A DNA stretch of 64,000 nt from an uncultured Bacteroidia bacterium (GTDB lineage: Bacteria; Bacteroidota; Bacteroidia; Bacteroidales; F082). The stretch covers positions 31,210 to 95,209 of the forward strand of contig CADCIH010000010.1 in the NCBI GenBank assembly GCA_902801465.1, written 5' to 3'. Numbering within the stretch: position 1 is the stretch's first letter; each line of letters opens with the position of its first letter. The notes under the pieces were generated by a model, which was given only the letters and a program-made list of their open reading frames with translations, did no database searches and was not told where the DNA came from. Made by a program: the position numbers and the translations under genes. This document shows positions 1 through 9,316 of this stretch, piece after piece.

Positions 1-352
1 AGTTGTCCATCTCGGCAACGTCGTTCACCTTGATCTTGATCATCCAGCCTTCGCCGTAAGGATCGGTGTTGACCAGCTTGGCATTCTCCTCGTCGGCCAG
101 GGTCTCGTTGACTTCGAGAATCTCGCCGCCAACGGGCATCAGCAACTCGGCGGTGGTCTTCACTGCCTCGACAGCGCCAAACTCTTCCTCGGCTTCGAGA
201 GTCTCGCCTACGAGGTCGGGATCGATGTCAACAAAGGTGATCTCACCAAGTTCATGTTGTGCGTAATCAGTGATGCCGATGTAGGCAAATTCGCCTTCCA
301 GGCGGATCCACTCATCGTCTTTCGTGTACTTTAAGTTTGATGGAATGTTCAT
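1..352 (-). CDS. gcvH: Glycine cleavage system H protein (3' end outside window)
   Basis: Lipoyl carrier of the glycine cleavage complex; it shuttles the aminomethyl group between the P, T and L proteins in the cytoplasm. Translation of the minus strand from the ATG at 352 gives 117 residues with no stop before the window edge; the family is about 125 residues long, so only the C-terminus is missing. The lipoylation motif is GAVEAVKTTAEL with the modifiable lysine at residue 65. The N-terminus (NLKYTKDDEWIRLEG) is typical of the family. It lies 86 bp downstream of sprA on the same strand; a ruvA-sprA-gcvH order is familiar in Bacteroidota. A TAATTTTG box sits 39 bp upstream, so it may also have its own promoter. 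Confidence 0.95.
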   Translation of the reverse strand, partial: MNIPSNLKYTKDDEWIRLEGEFAYIGITDYAQHELGEITFVDIDPDLVGETLEAEEEFGAVEAVKTTAELLMPVGGEILEVNETLADEENAKLVNTDPYGEGWMIKIKVNDVAEMDN

Positions 353-390
353 TTTATTGATTGTTAAACTGTGAATGATTATCTAGTGCG

Positions 391-398
391 CAAAATTA
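391..398 (-). promoter_or_regulatory. Putative -7 box for gcvH
   Basis: Reads TAATTTTG on the minus strand, matching the Bacteroidetes -7 consensus TAnnTTTG, between the sprA stop and the gcvH start. I see no clear -33 TTTG at the expected distance. Confidence 0.4.
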
Positions 399-438
399 CA
401 TAATAATATGTTTGCTTCGCATTTTCATTGAAAAAACT

Positions 439-3400
439 TTATTGGGCCAAATTGAACCTGATCATCATGCCCGCGAACGTGGTAGCGGTCGGGAATGTGG
501 TTGAGACAAACGGCGTGTTCATGTCGCGCTTGAAGAACACCTGGGCACTCAAACGGGTGCTGAACTGATAGTCGCCCGTGATGTAGATGTTGACCTTGTT
601 TTGACCGGCAGACACCTGGCTGTTGTTCTCATCGACACGGCGCAACGTGGTCTTGTCCTTCTTGAAGCCAAGGTCAACCTTCAACACCAAGTCGTTGCTG
701 ACAGTCTTCTTGTTGCCGCCGCCACTGATCGACATGATGTTGAACTTCAACCCCTTGATGCGGTATCCCGCACCCACCACGATCTCCCTGCCAACCACCT
801 CGGTAAGCTGGTTGTTGGAGAAACTCATGGTCAACGAACGCGACTGCTTGTATTGAATATTCGCGGTCAACGAGTTCTGGAAGCCGACATCGATGCCCAA
901 CAAAGGCGCAAACTGCTCGTTGAGGACAATCTGGTTGATGTCGATCTTGGGGATGATATTGTTGCTGTTTTCGTAGGTCTGAATGGGATTGTTATCGTCG
1001 TAATACACGTTGCTCGCCCAACTGCTGATGGCGGTGGTGGAGCGATAGGCATGAGTGATGTTGACAGTCTTGAAGATGGCGCCGATGGCCGGGATGTTGG
1101 TTAGTCCGTTGTAGGTCAAGCTCCAGTTGGGGAAGGGGATCTTTTGGAACGGGTTGAGCTTGATGTTGGAGGCGTCTTGTCCCGAATAGGCCGAGAGGAA
1201 AGAATAGAGCAACACCTGGTTCGAGGAAGCACCGTAGCCCTTCGGGAAATACTCGTTGGCTATGGTGTCAAAGACATATTCGTTGACATTGGCAATCCAT
1301 ATTGGGTTGTCTTTGGCAATACGGTCGGCGATGACGGAACGGTTCGCCAGCATCTGGTCGAAGAGCGGCGACCCCTCGTTGCTGTCACCATAGTCGCCTA
1401 CAAAAGCGGTCTTGATCAACAGTGATGAGGCCGAGTAACTGCCGGCGGTAGTCGGGGTGAACACCTCGAAGATTCCGTACGGGTTAGCCCTGAAGTATTG
1501 TTGGAAGTTCTCGGTATAGGTGGTGTTGCCTTGGATGTCGATCTTGAAACCGAAGAAGGGTTCACAGTTCACCCGATAGCTGAGGTTCTCTGTGTTGCGC
1601 CTGATGTAGGGGTCGCTTAGGATGGAGTCGGTGGTGATCCAGCCGCTACTGATGGCTTTGTCGAAGATGTCGCCTGGGACACCCAAAGCGAAGTCCCAAC
1701 CAGGGGCTCCGTTGGTCCCGAAGATGCCTAGATAGCCTGGCTCAGGCATGAATCCGGGTAACACCTGACCACCGTTCTTGGAGTAAGTGAACGATGCGCG
1801 CTTCACCATGGTGACAAGCTTCAAGGATCCGTCAAGCAACACCTTCCCGAAGTTGTGATCGGATTTCGGTTTCATGGTGGTGCTGTCGGAGGTCTGGCCT
1901 TTCTGAACGCCTTGTTGCTTCCTGTTGTTGCTGCTGCTTCTCCTTGAGGCAGGGGTGTTGAGGTTCTTCAGATAAGGAATGCTGTTGTAGATCTTGGTGA
2001 AGTCGAGGTTTCCACTGCCTTGGATGGAGTGGGAGCTCTCGATGGTGTTGCCCAGTCTGTTCTGGATCGAGAGTGCCGAGGCAGTCCAGAAATATTGGCC
2101 GTTGTAGCTGGCGTTGGCAGTGACCCAGCTCAGCAAGGGCAGCTTGTTGATCGGGATGGTGTAGTTGACGTTGACCGTCTGGTGGAACCTTTGCATGGTG
2201 CCGAGGTGCATCAGCTCGTTCTTGATGGTGTCACGGTTGAGTTTCCATTCCTCGGTGCCCTTGTCGGGATTGCCTGCCGGCTCATACACGTAAGCCTGCG
2301 CTTCTGCCTGGTAGTCGAGGTTCAATCCCTTGGTAAGGTCGTAACGGAATTGGAAGTTGCGGTTCCAGTCCCATTGTTTTGAATACGTTGGGTTGATGAT
2401 GATGTCGCCGCCGCTCTTGTTGCGCAACAGGCGCTCCGAGTAGTTGCGGTTCATCTCGGTGTTGAAGGTGATGGACTTGGGCAGGTAATAGAAGTTGATG
2501 TCCTTGATCAAGGCCAGATAGGACTTCGATGCCCATTTTGCCTTGCCGAAGGGAGTGACATTCTTCGGGTTGCCTACATAGTTGTAGCCCAAGTTACCGC
2601 GATAGATCTTTGTGTTGTAGTATTGGATGTCGGGGTTCTCCTGGTTTGTCTCGCTGTAGGAGAAGGAGAAGTTGAAGTTCTCGATGTCGTAGATATGGAC
2701 GGTGGGCATGCTGGAGCCTCGGTTGCCCCTGTTGTTCGGGTCTCTCGGGTTGGTCTTGTTTTGGCCTTCCGTTCCGGTGGTTCTCTTGTTTCTGTTGGCG
2801 GTACGTTCCTTTCTGACGTTCATCAGGTTGATGTTCTTGTATTGCGTCATGCTGTGGACGATGCTGGTCAGCGAGTCGCGTTGATGCTGGTTGTCCATGA
2901 GCGAAAGGGCGTCGTTGAGTTTGACGTCAGGGTCGTATGGGTTGTACATCGGGGTGGTCACGTTCTTTCCGTAGTCGATGTGCAGCGGCACTTTCAGGCC
3001 GGTGTTCTCGACGAACTTTCCGAGTTCGAGGTCGGTGGAGACGCTGAACTGAGAGTTGGCTTCAAAAGTGTTGTCGATGATGTCGCTGTCGAGGGCGCCG
3101 AAGCCTCCTGAGCTATACGACCCTGTGGCGACGAAACGGCCAAGGTCGGCCAGCGTGGCTTCTATTCGTCCAGTGCCTGCAAAGCCGCCGTTGCTGCTCA
3201 ATTCGGTGAGGCGCAACTCATTAATCCAAACCACCACGCTCTTGGTCAAGCCGTCATCGTTGTTGTTGTCGAGGCTCTGGCGCTTCGGGTTGCGGACGCC
3301 GACCATCATGGCTTTCACGTCGCTGATGCTGGGGTTGCCTATCACTTTAATGGTATGGTAGTAGTCCATCCCGTCAACGGTGCCTTTCTTGAAACGCTCG

Positions 3401-6400
3401 GAATAGAGAAGGTTCAGCCTCACGTTGCTGCCGGGTTGGTTCATGGCGGAGTTGCGGTTCGACTTCACCGTGACGAGGTCCTCGAGCAAGATGTCGATGT
3501 TGTTGATCTCGGGCCAGATGCCTTCCTTGTTGGTGTAAGGCGTGTCCCAAGGAGTCACTCGTAGCGGAATTTCATATTCGTAGTAGTTCTCCGTGAAGTC
3601 GGTGCCCAGACGCATGAACACCGTGAGGTCCTGGTCGTACAACGGGTCGTCTTCCTTGGCCTGTTCGGCATGGACGAACATCTTCAGGTATTTATACTGC
3701 CTCAAGTCGAAGTCGGCGGTCTTGTATATGGCGCGACCGTCACCGTCAACAAGGTTTTGGATGGTGATTTGAAGCGACTGTTCGTTGAGTTTGGTCACTG
3801 CGGTGGTTCCCACGATCTGTTCCTGCACGATGCCTGGTGGGATGACGTAAGGGACGGGGCTGCGTTTGCCGTTCTCCTCAATGTTGACCGCGGAGATGTC
3901 GAGGGTGGTGCCGTTGGCGATGTCGTTGGGCTGGTATTCGCCTGGAGCTTGAATGCTCTGGGTGTAAGTCCTCCACTCGCCCTTCACCAGGTCGAGGGTG
4001 GCGAAACGCAACACGACGGGGCGTTGGAACTCGCGAACGAACATTCTCATGAAACGGATGGAAGAGTAGTCCTCGATGTGGCCGACGACCTTGTCGGGTT
4101 GCTTGATGGGAACCCTGAACTGATACCATTTCACCGTGCCGCTCTCGCCGTTGGCCAGTTTGATGTTGGTGGCTTCGAAGATGTCAGCGATGTGGTTCTT
4201 TCCGACAACCATGTTCTCGGGTGTGAGGTCGATTTCGTACTGATAGTAGCGTTCCGACTCACTCAGGGTGTTGTCGTTGTTCATGTCCTCTCCGTCAGGC
4301 AGTGTGGTGTTGCTGGTGGTGTAGCTCTCAGTGCGTTGCGACTCCGAGGGGGAGTTGCCTTCCGGTCCGTTATAATGCCTGTAACGTTCGATGATGCTGC
4401 TGTGCTCCAAGTCGTCGTTCCATTCCGTTGACCTGAAGTAATGGTAGTTGTCCGACGACGGGTCGGCGTATGCCTTACGGTATGCGTCGGAGCTTTCTCC
4501 ATATTGTTCGCGGATGGCAGCCAGATAGTTTCCTTCAAAGAAGGTCCGTTCGTCAACGTCGCGCAGACCGTCGAAACCGATGTCTTGGTATTGACGGGCG
4601 TCGGCATTGGTGCTGAAGGTGCCTACCAAGTCTTGCATGATGGGGACACGGCCCCAGATGGTGGTGTCGACGTTCACGACTTCCTCGCTGTCGGGCATGC
4701 CGTTCTCGTAGAACTTGCGGCCGTCGCGCAGCACGTCTTCGGAGATGTCGCCCAAGTTGATGTAGAGCTTGCCTGGGTTGTTCTGGTATTCCGGGTCGGC
4801 AAAGGGATCCATGAGCCAGAACTCGATGTATTCGATGTTGGTGGCTTCAAAGTCGGTGGTCTCCATCTTTCTCATGATACCGGCCCAACGCGATTGCGGG
4901 TCGTAGAGGTCGCCGTTCTCATTCACGCCGGCGGAGTATTGAGAGGGTGTCACGTCATAGTTGTAGGGGCCTCTGTCGGAAGGGAAGTAGGCCAGGTTGA
5001 GCACCGAAACATTGGTGGGTGTGCCTGCGGCAATGTCCTTGGTGGGGAAGAGCTCGGTCTCCAACACCTGACGCACGCTGTGCTTCGACAACTCGTCGGC
5101 GGTGATGTTCTTCGGACGTATGGTGGTGGCGCGGTCGTAGAAGACGTTGTGGTCGATGGTGAACCACGACAGCTTGGCGCGGTTCTTGCCGTACGCCAAC
5201 CCCGTGTTGGCTGCCGCTTCAGGGAAGAGGTCGGTTTGGTGTTGGGGGGTGCTGGCCAGATGCCATTGGCTGTGCAGTCTCAAGTCGATGGTTGACTTGG
5301 CGCCTTCAAAGTCATCGATATAGGAGGTGCCTTTCTCACTGGCTGATTTCGACAGGCCAGGGATGAAGCGTGCCACCTCACCGTCGAAGTGGATGCGCGA
5401 GGGGGCCTTGGTGCTGATGCCAGGCAGCCAGTCGATGAAGTTGGTCAGCCATCGCGCTTCGGTGGTGTAACTTACGTCAAAGCCGTAGATGGTGTTGGCA
5501 ATGGCTTCCTCGCCATAGTTGATCTTCTGGGTGTAAGAGCGTTCTCCCAGATAAAGCAGGGTTCCTCCCAAGCGGAAGTCCTCGTTGAACTCGTGCTCGA
5601 TACGTGTTCCCAAGAAGGTCTTCTTCAAGGCGCTGAATCCGGAATTGCTCTCCAAGGAGATGTTGATAGGGGTGCCGGAGTTGAGGATGCCCTCGTTGAT
5701 GATGGTCACGCGACCCAGGGTGTAGTCAACGGTGTAATCGACATTCTCGACCAGGGTCCTGCCGCCTGCCGTCACGGTCACCGAGCCCTGAGCCACATTC
5801 ATGGCGTTCAGGCTGATCTCGCTGCCCGACTGTGATGAATAAAAGCCGCGCAAGGTGAACTTGTTCTTCTCAGAGTACTGCTCGGCAGAGGTCTTGGTCA
5901 TCGTATAAAGCGAGTCGTAGGCGTATTTGTTGGCCAGATCGACATTGTCGGCGAACACTTGGCGTAGATGGCTGCCGAAAGGTTCCAACACGGGGAAGTA
6001 GATGCGGCCGTTGGCAGCGTTGATGGTACCGCCTGTGGTCTGTGCCCCATTAATGAAGTCGAACTCACCGTCACCACCGGGGATGGGGTTGTTCTGTTGG
6101 GTCAGGTTATCGAGACCGAGCAAGTGAAGTAGCGACACGCCCTTCACGCCTTCGGGACCTTCGTTGAAATAACCCATCGGGGTGCTGCTCGAACTGCTGT
6201 TATAGAAGATGTTGAGCATGAAGTCGCTCGCGCTGATTTGGTATGCCCTGATGTTATACACGTTTTTCATCATCAGGTTCCAGATAGGCATGGAGGTGTT
6301 CACCGTGGTGCCTCTCAACAATTTAGCTGTCAACACATTGGGGGTGTTGATGCCTTGGTCGGAGAACTCACCGACTTGATACACGGCGTCGCTGCCGACA

Positions 6401-7728
6401 ATGGTGTATTGGTAAGCGACGGCGAGTGACTGGTTGGAGTTCAGGTTGATGTTCAACGAGATGAAACCCAGTTTTGGGTTGAGGGAGTATTCGGAGGAAC
6501 TCAGACGGCGTGCGTTCTCGATCTTCTCGAAGTCGCGGCCTGCGACCATGTAGCCGTATTTGCCCAAACGCATCGGGTCGCCTGACATGTAGTTGGTCAC
6601 TGAGCTGATGTTGCGGATTTGGGAGGTGTCGATGCGTGTGAGCATGTTGTTGGCGCCGTTGCGGGGATACACCGTCGTGGTGTTGGCCGGGTGCACTTCG
6701 GGGTTGTAGATCCAGTTTTCCTTTCCTTCGCCCAGGTCGGTTAAAGCCAAGATGTTACGGGTGTCGATGGTGGTCGAGTTGGTGTTGGTGACCCAGACCT
6801 CGATACGGGTGATGTTGATGCTTGAGGTGACGGTGGGCAGGGTCGACAAGGCGGCTTCGTATTGTTCCCTGAAGTATTGGCTCAGGAAGAAGTGGCGGTT
6901 TTCTTCATAGTCGAGACAGCTGATGTTGAACTCGTTGGTTTGGGCGCCGCCCTGGACCGAGATGTTTCTCGACTCGCTTTCTTGGTAGGATACCACCGAG
7001 GTGATGGAGGTCTTGCCGAACTTCAATTTCGACTTCAAGCCGAAAAGCCGCTGGGTACCGGTGATGAGGGTGCTGTTGAGCGGGAAGCTCACGTCGCCAG
7101 CCTCGAGCAGCTGTATGATCTCATCTTCCTTGCCTTCGTACTTCAACTTCATCAAGTCCTCGTAATTGAAAGTGGCCTTGGTGTTCTTGTTGATGTTGAA
7201 GTTGATCTTGTCGCCGATCTTGGCGATGACATTGAGTTGGATGTCCTGATCGAAGTCGAAGTTGGTGGTGTGCTGTCGGGTGATGGACGGGTCGCCACGG
7301 TAGTTGTGCTTGATGCCGAAGGTCAGGTCGACGGAACCTTGTGGCCTGATGTCAATGGTGTTGCTTCCGAAGATGAGGTCGAATGCCTCGCCGCCAATAT
7401 ACAGCGGAGGAATGATGGAGTTGCCGTCGTTGGCAGACTTGGTGTTTTGCTGGCGACGTGACTTCCAGTAATCGGCCACACCTTGGCGCTCTTTGTAGCG
7501 GAAATAGTCTTTTTGTGAGAGCGTGGTAGGAGTGGTGTACTCGAAGTCGCCTACTTTGTGCTTAAATGTATATTGGCCGGTGGCTGGGTCGTAAAACACC
7601 TCGTGGGTGATGTTCGGTGGCTCGTGAAGATCCAATGCTGACTGATGGTAGTCTGGTTGCTGGGCGTACATCGGGAGGATCGCCACAAGCATGAAAAACA
7701 GGATGATATGTCGTTTCATAGGGTTCAT
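439..7728 (-). CDS. sprA: Type IX secretion translocon protein SprA (Sov)
   Basis: Giant outer-membrane translocon of the type IX secretion system (T9SS); in Flavobacterium SprA is a single-chain very large beta-barrel through which folded cargo leaves the cell. The protein has 2429 residues, normal for SprA. A signal peptide (MKRHIILFFMLVAILPMYAQQ) starts at residue 4. The early region carries the SprA-like sequence IPPLYIGGEAFDLIFG and blocks of alternating residues typical of barrel strands, and the C-terminus ends in a strand-like GMMIRFNLAQ. The chosen start (7728) overlaps the ruvA stop as ATGA, which implies translational coupling; the ATG at 7719 is an alternative. Partners in this window are the Plug protein at 33737 and the PorV-like protein at 31640. 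Confidence 0.95.
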   Translation of the reverse strand: MNPMKRHIILFFMLVAILPMYAQQPDYHQSALDLHEPPNITHEVFYDPATGQYTFKHKVGDFEYTTPTTLSQKDYFRYKERQGVADYWKSRRQQNTKSANDGNSIIPPLYIGGEAFDLIFGSNTIDIRPQGSVDLTFGIKHNYRGDPSITRQHTTNFDFDQDIQLNVIAKIGDKINFNINKNTKATFNYEDLMKLKYEGKEDEIIQLLEAGDVSFPLNSTLITGTQRLFGLKSKLKFGKTSITSVVSYQESESRNISVQGGAQTNEFNISCLDYEENRHFFLSQYFREQYEAALSTLPTVTSSINITRIEVWVTNTNSTTIDTRNILALTDLGEGKENWIYNPEVHPANTTTVYPRNGANNMLTRIDTSQIRNISSVTNYMSGDPMRLGKYGYMVAGRDFEKIENARRLSSSEYSLNPKLGFISLNINLNSNQSLAVAYQYTIVGSDAVYQVGEFSDQGINTPNVLTAKLLRGTTVNTSMPIWNLMMKNVYNIRAYQISASDFMLNIFYNSSSSSTPMGYFNEGPEGVKGVSLLHLLGLDNLTQQNNPIPGGDGEFDFINGAQTTGGTINAANGRIYFPVLEPFGSHLRQVFADNVDLANKYAYDSLYTMTKTSAEQYSEKNKFTLRGFYSSQSGSEISLNAMNVAQGSVTVTAGGRTLVENVDYTVDYTLGRVTIINEGILNSGTPINISLESNSGFSALKKTFLGTRIEHEFNEDFRLGGTLLYLGERSYTQKINYGEEAIANTIYGFDVSYTTEARWLTNFIDWLPGISTKAPSRIHFDGEVARFIPGLSKSASEKGTSYIDDFEGAKSTIDLRLHSQWHLASTPQHQTDLFPEAAANTGLAYGKNRAKLSWFTIDHNVFYDRATTIRPKNITADELSKHSVRQVLETELFPTKDIAAGTPTNVSVLNLAYFPSDRGPYNYDVTPSQYSAGVNENGDLYDPQSRWAGIMRKMETTDFEATNIEYIEFWLMDPFADPEYQNNPGKLYINLGDISEDVLRDGRKFYENGMPDSEEVVNVDTTIWGRVPIMQDLVGTFSTNADARQYQDIGFDGLRDVDERTFFEGNYLAAIREQYGESSDAYRKAYADPSSDNYHYFRSTEWNDDLEHSSIIERYRHYNGPEGNSPSESQRTESYTTSNTTLPDGEDMNNDNTLSESERYYQYEIDLTPENMVVGKNHIADIFEATNIKLANGESGTVKWYQFRVPIKQPDKVVGHIEDYSSIRFMRMFVREFQRPVVLRFATLDLVKGEWRTYTQSIQAPGEYQPNDIANGTTLDISAVNIEENGKRSPVPYVIPPGIVQEQIVGTTAVTKLNEQSLQITIQNLVDGDGRAIYKTADFDLRQYKYLKMFVHAEQAKEDDPLYDQDLTVFMRLGTDFTENYYEYEIPLRVTPWDTPYTNKEGIWPEINNIDILLEDLVTVKSNRNSAMNQPGSNVRLNLLYSERFKKGTVDGMDYYHTIKVIGNPSISDVKAMMVGVRNPKRQSLDNNNDDGLTKSVVVWINELRLTELSSNGGFAGTGRIEATLADLGRFVATGSYSSGGFGALDSDIIDNTFEANSQFSVSTDLELGKFVENTGLKVPLHIDYGKNVTTPMYNPYDPDVKLNDALSLMDNQHQRDSLTSIVHSMTQYKNINLMNVRKERTANRNKRTTGTEGQNKTNPRDPNNRGNRGSSMPTVHIYDIENFNFSFSYSETNQENPDIQYYNTKIYRGNLGYNYVGNPKNVTPFGKAKWASKSYLALIKDINFYYLPKSITFNTEMNRNYSERLLRNKSGGDIIINPTYSKQWDWNRNFQFRYDLTKGLNLDYQAEAQAYVYEPAGNPDKGTEEWKLNRDTIKNELMHLGTMQRFHQTVNVNYTIPINKLPLLSWVTANASYNGQYFWTASALSIQNRLGNTIESSHSIQGSGNLDFTKIYNSIPYLKNLNTPASRRSSSNNRKQQGVQKGQTSDSTTMKPKSDHNFGKVLLDGSLKLVTMVKRASFTYSKNGGQVLPGFMPEPGYLGIFGTNGAPGWDFALGVPGDIFDKAISSGWITTDSILSDPYIRRNTENLSYRVNCEPFFGFKIDIQGNTTYTENFQQYFRANPYGIFEVFTPTTAGSYSASSLLIKTAFVGDYGDSNEGSPLFDQMLANRSVIADRIAKDNPIWIANVNEYVFDTIANEYFPKGYGASSNQVLLYSFLSAYSGQDASNIKLNPFQKIPFPNWSLTYNGLTNIPAIGAIFKTVNITHAYRSTTAISSWASNVYYDDNNPIQTYENSNNIIPKIDINQIVLNEQFAPLLGIDVGFQNSLTANIQYKQSRSLTMSFSNNQLTEVVGREIVVGAGYRIKGLKFNIMSISGGGNKKTVSNDLVLKVDLGFKKDKTTLRRVDENNSQVSAGQNKVNIYITGDYQFSTRLSAQVFFKRDMNTPFVSTTFPTATTFAGMMIRFNLAQ

Positions 7729-8306
7729 AATAACTTGAGGGCTTCACGTATTAATACCTCCACGGAGGCATCGGGCGATTGTTTCAACAGTTTGTCGAGC
7801 GCCTTGCTGGCAGCGTTCTTGCTGAAGCCCAAAATCACTAATGCAGATAACGCTTCATTCTTCAATGTATTGTCCACAGAGCCAACAACTTCCTCGGTAA
7901 ACTCGGTCTTCTTGACCTTGTCCTTGAGGTCGACGATGAGGCGTTGCGCCGTCTTTCCGCCAATGCCTTTCACGGCTTGGATGGTGCGGGTGTCCTCGTT
8001 GGCGATGGCGGTGCTGAGCTCGTTGACGGTCAGCGACGACAGGATGAGCCGCGCCGTGTTGCAACCCACTCCGCTCACGCTGATCAGCAACTCGAACATG
8101 TCGCGCTCCTTCACCGTGTAGAAACCAAAAAGGTTATGGGCGTCCTCCAATACCTGAAGATGTGTGTAAAGCCTCACTTCCGTCTGCTCACCAATGGCAG
8201 TGAACGTGTTCAGTGTGATGTTGATGAAATAGCCTACGCCGTGATTGTCGACAATGGCATAAGCGGGTGTGATTTCGGCGATTCTTCCGGAAATATAGGC
8301 GTACAT
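7725..8306 (-). CDS. ruvA: Holliday junction branch migration protein RuvA
   Basis: Tetrameric DNA-binding subunit of the RuvAB branch-migration motor; its partner RuvB is encoded at 16958. The 193-residue product has the OB-fold N-terminus (MYAYISGRIAEITPAYAIVD), the helix-hairpin-helix segments around SVSGVGCNTARLIL and AVKGIGGKTAQRLIVDL, and the small C-terminal domain III. I chose the start at 8306 rather than the longer frame to 8342, because the longer form begins upstream of the -7 box at 8331-8338 and the family starts at MYAYI. The stop overlaps the sprA start by 4 nt. Confidence 0.95.
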   Translation of the reverse strand: MYAYISGRIAEITPAYAIVDNHGVGYFINITLNTFTAIGEQTEVRLYTHLQVLEDAHNLFGFYTVKERDMFELLISVSGVGCNTARLILSSLTVNELSTAIANEDTRTIQAVKGIGGKTAQRLIVDLKDKVKKTEFTEEVVGSVDNTLKNEALSALVILGFSKNAASKALDKLLKQSPDASVEVLIREALKLL

Positions 8307-8330
8307 TTTGCGCTGTTTGAAAATAATTTG

Positions 8331-8338
8331 CAAATATA
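8331..8338 (-). promoter_or_regulatory. Putative -7 box for ruvA-sprA
   Basis: TATATTTG on the minus strand, about 25 bp upstream of the ruvA start codon and back-to-back with the corA box. It supports the shorter ruvA start. Confidence 0.5.
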
Positions 8339-8361
8339 GCAACTTTTTAATGTTTTTTGTT

Positions 8362-8369
8362 TAGTTTTG
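8362..8369 (+). promoter_or_regulatory. Putative -7 box for corA
   Basis: TAGTTTTG on the plus strand, 30 bp before the corA ATG. The possible upstream TTG start at 8357 would put the promoter box inside the coding sequence, which argues for the ATG at 8399. Confidence 0.5.
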
Positions 8370-8398
8370 CAGCGAAATTTTTTTGGGGAGGGAAAGAA

Positions 8399-9316
8399 AT
8401 GATCAACAGCTTGAAAATCGGCGATATCACATGGCGTCATCTCAACAACCCGAGCGATGAGGACTTCGAGTTCCTCAAGGACCGCTTTCATTTCCATCCC
8501 CTTGATATCGAGGACTGTAAATCGGTCAACCAGCGTCCGAAAATCGATATTTACGACGACTACTACTTCCTGATTCTCCATTTTCCAAACTTCGATCGCC
8601 AAAATCGATTCGTAAAGATTAAGGAAGTTAAATTATTCTGGGGTAAGGAATATATTATTTCTATCGAAAAAAATCCTTGGGGAGTATCGCAGTTGTTTAG
8701 TGAATACGAGGAACGGATCCAAAACAATGAGGAGGTCAACATTGAGAGTTCCGACAAGCTGCTCTACCGCATTCTCGAAAAACTCATCACTGAGTCAGTG
8801 TACCTGCTTCGTAAGGTGGGACTGGATGTGGAACTCATCAACCGGGAGCTGCTTCAGGAGAAACAAGATAAGATCATCGAACGCATCTCGATCACCCGTA
8901 AAAACCTCATCCTTATCAACACCATTTTCAAACCCCAACTGCGTCTCTTCCAGATGTTCGAAAACGGTAAGATCCGGGGCTTCACTGAAGACGTGGAGTA
9001 CATGGAAGACTACTGGGGCAACATCTTGGACTACTACCAGAAGGTATGGGATATGACCGAAGACTACGAGGAGTTGATTGAAGGCCTCTCGCAGACGTTC
9101 GACTCGATGCAGACCAACAAGACCAACGAAACGATGAAGATCCTCACCATCATTTCGTCCATCATCCTGCCTTTGACCTTTATCACAGGCCTTTACGGTA
9201 TGAACGTGGAACTGCCTTTCCAGAACAAGGCTTGGGCGTTTTACGGAATAATGGGTCTGATGGTGGTGGTCGCCGTCGTGTTCATCATCGTCTTTAAAAA
9301 GAGAAAGTGGATGTAA
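8399..9316 (+). CDS. corA: CorA-family magnesium/divalent cation transporter
   Basis: Inner-membrane pentameric channel for Mg2+ (or Co2+/Ni2+) uptake. The 305-residue protein has a long soluble N-terminal funnel domain and two C-terminal membrane segments: ILTIISSIILPLTFITGLYG, followed by the diagnostic GMN selectivity motif (YGMNVELPF), and a last helix ending in the basic tail FKKRKWM. The start is the ATG at 8399 (MINSLKIGDITW); a TTG 14 codons upstream is in frame but overlaps the promoter. The last 23 bp overlap the convergent waaA gene. Confidence 0.93.
   Translation: MINSLKIGDITWRHLNNPSDEDFEFLKDRFHFHPLDIEDCKSVNQRPKIDIYDDYYFLILHFPNFDRQNRFVKIKEVKLFWGKEYIISIEKNPWGVSQLFSEYEERIQNNEEVNIESSDKLLYRILEKLITESVYLLRKVGLDVELINRELLQEKQDKIIERISITRKNLILINTIFKPQLRLFQMFENGKIRGFTEDVEYMEDYWGNILDYYQKVWDMTEDYEELIEGLSQTFDSMQTNKTNETMKILTIISSIILPLTFITGLYGMNVELPFQNKAWAFYGIMGLMVVVAVVFIIVFKKRKWM

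Noticed and set aside
3670-5295. Two long frames (253 and 284 codons) antisense to sprA
   Set aside because: Composition mirrors sprA codon bias; no domain or start signal.
8357-8398. TTG start for corA
   Set aside because: Would overlap the -7 box TAGTTTTG; the ATG at 8399 gives the expected N-terminus.
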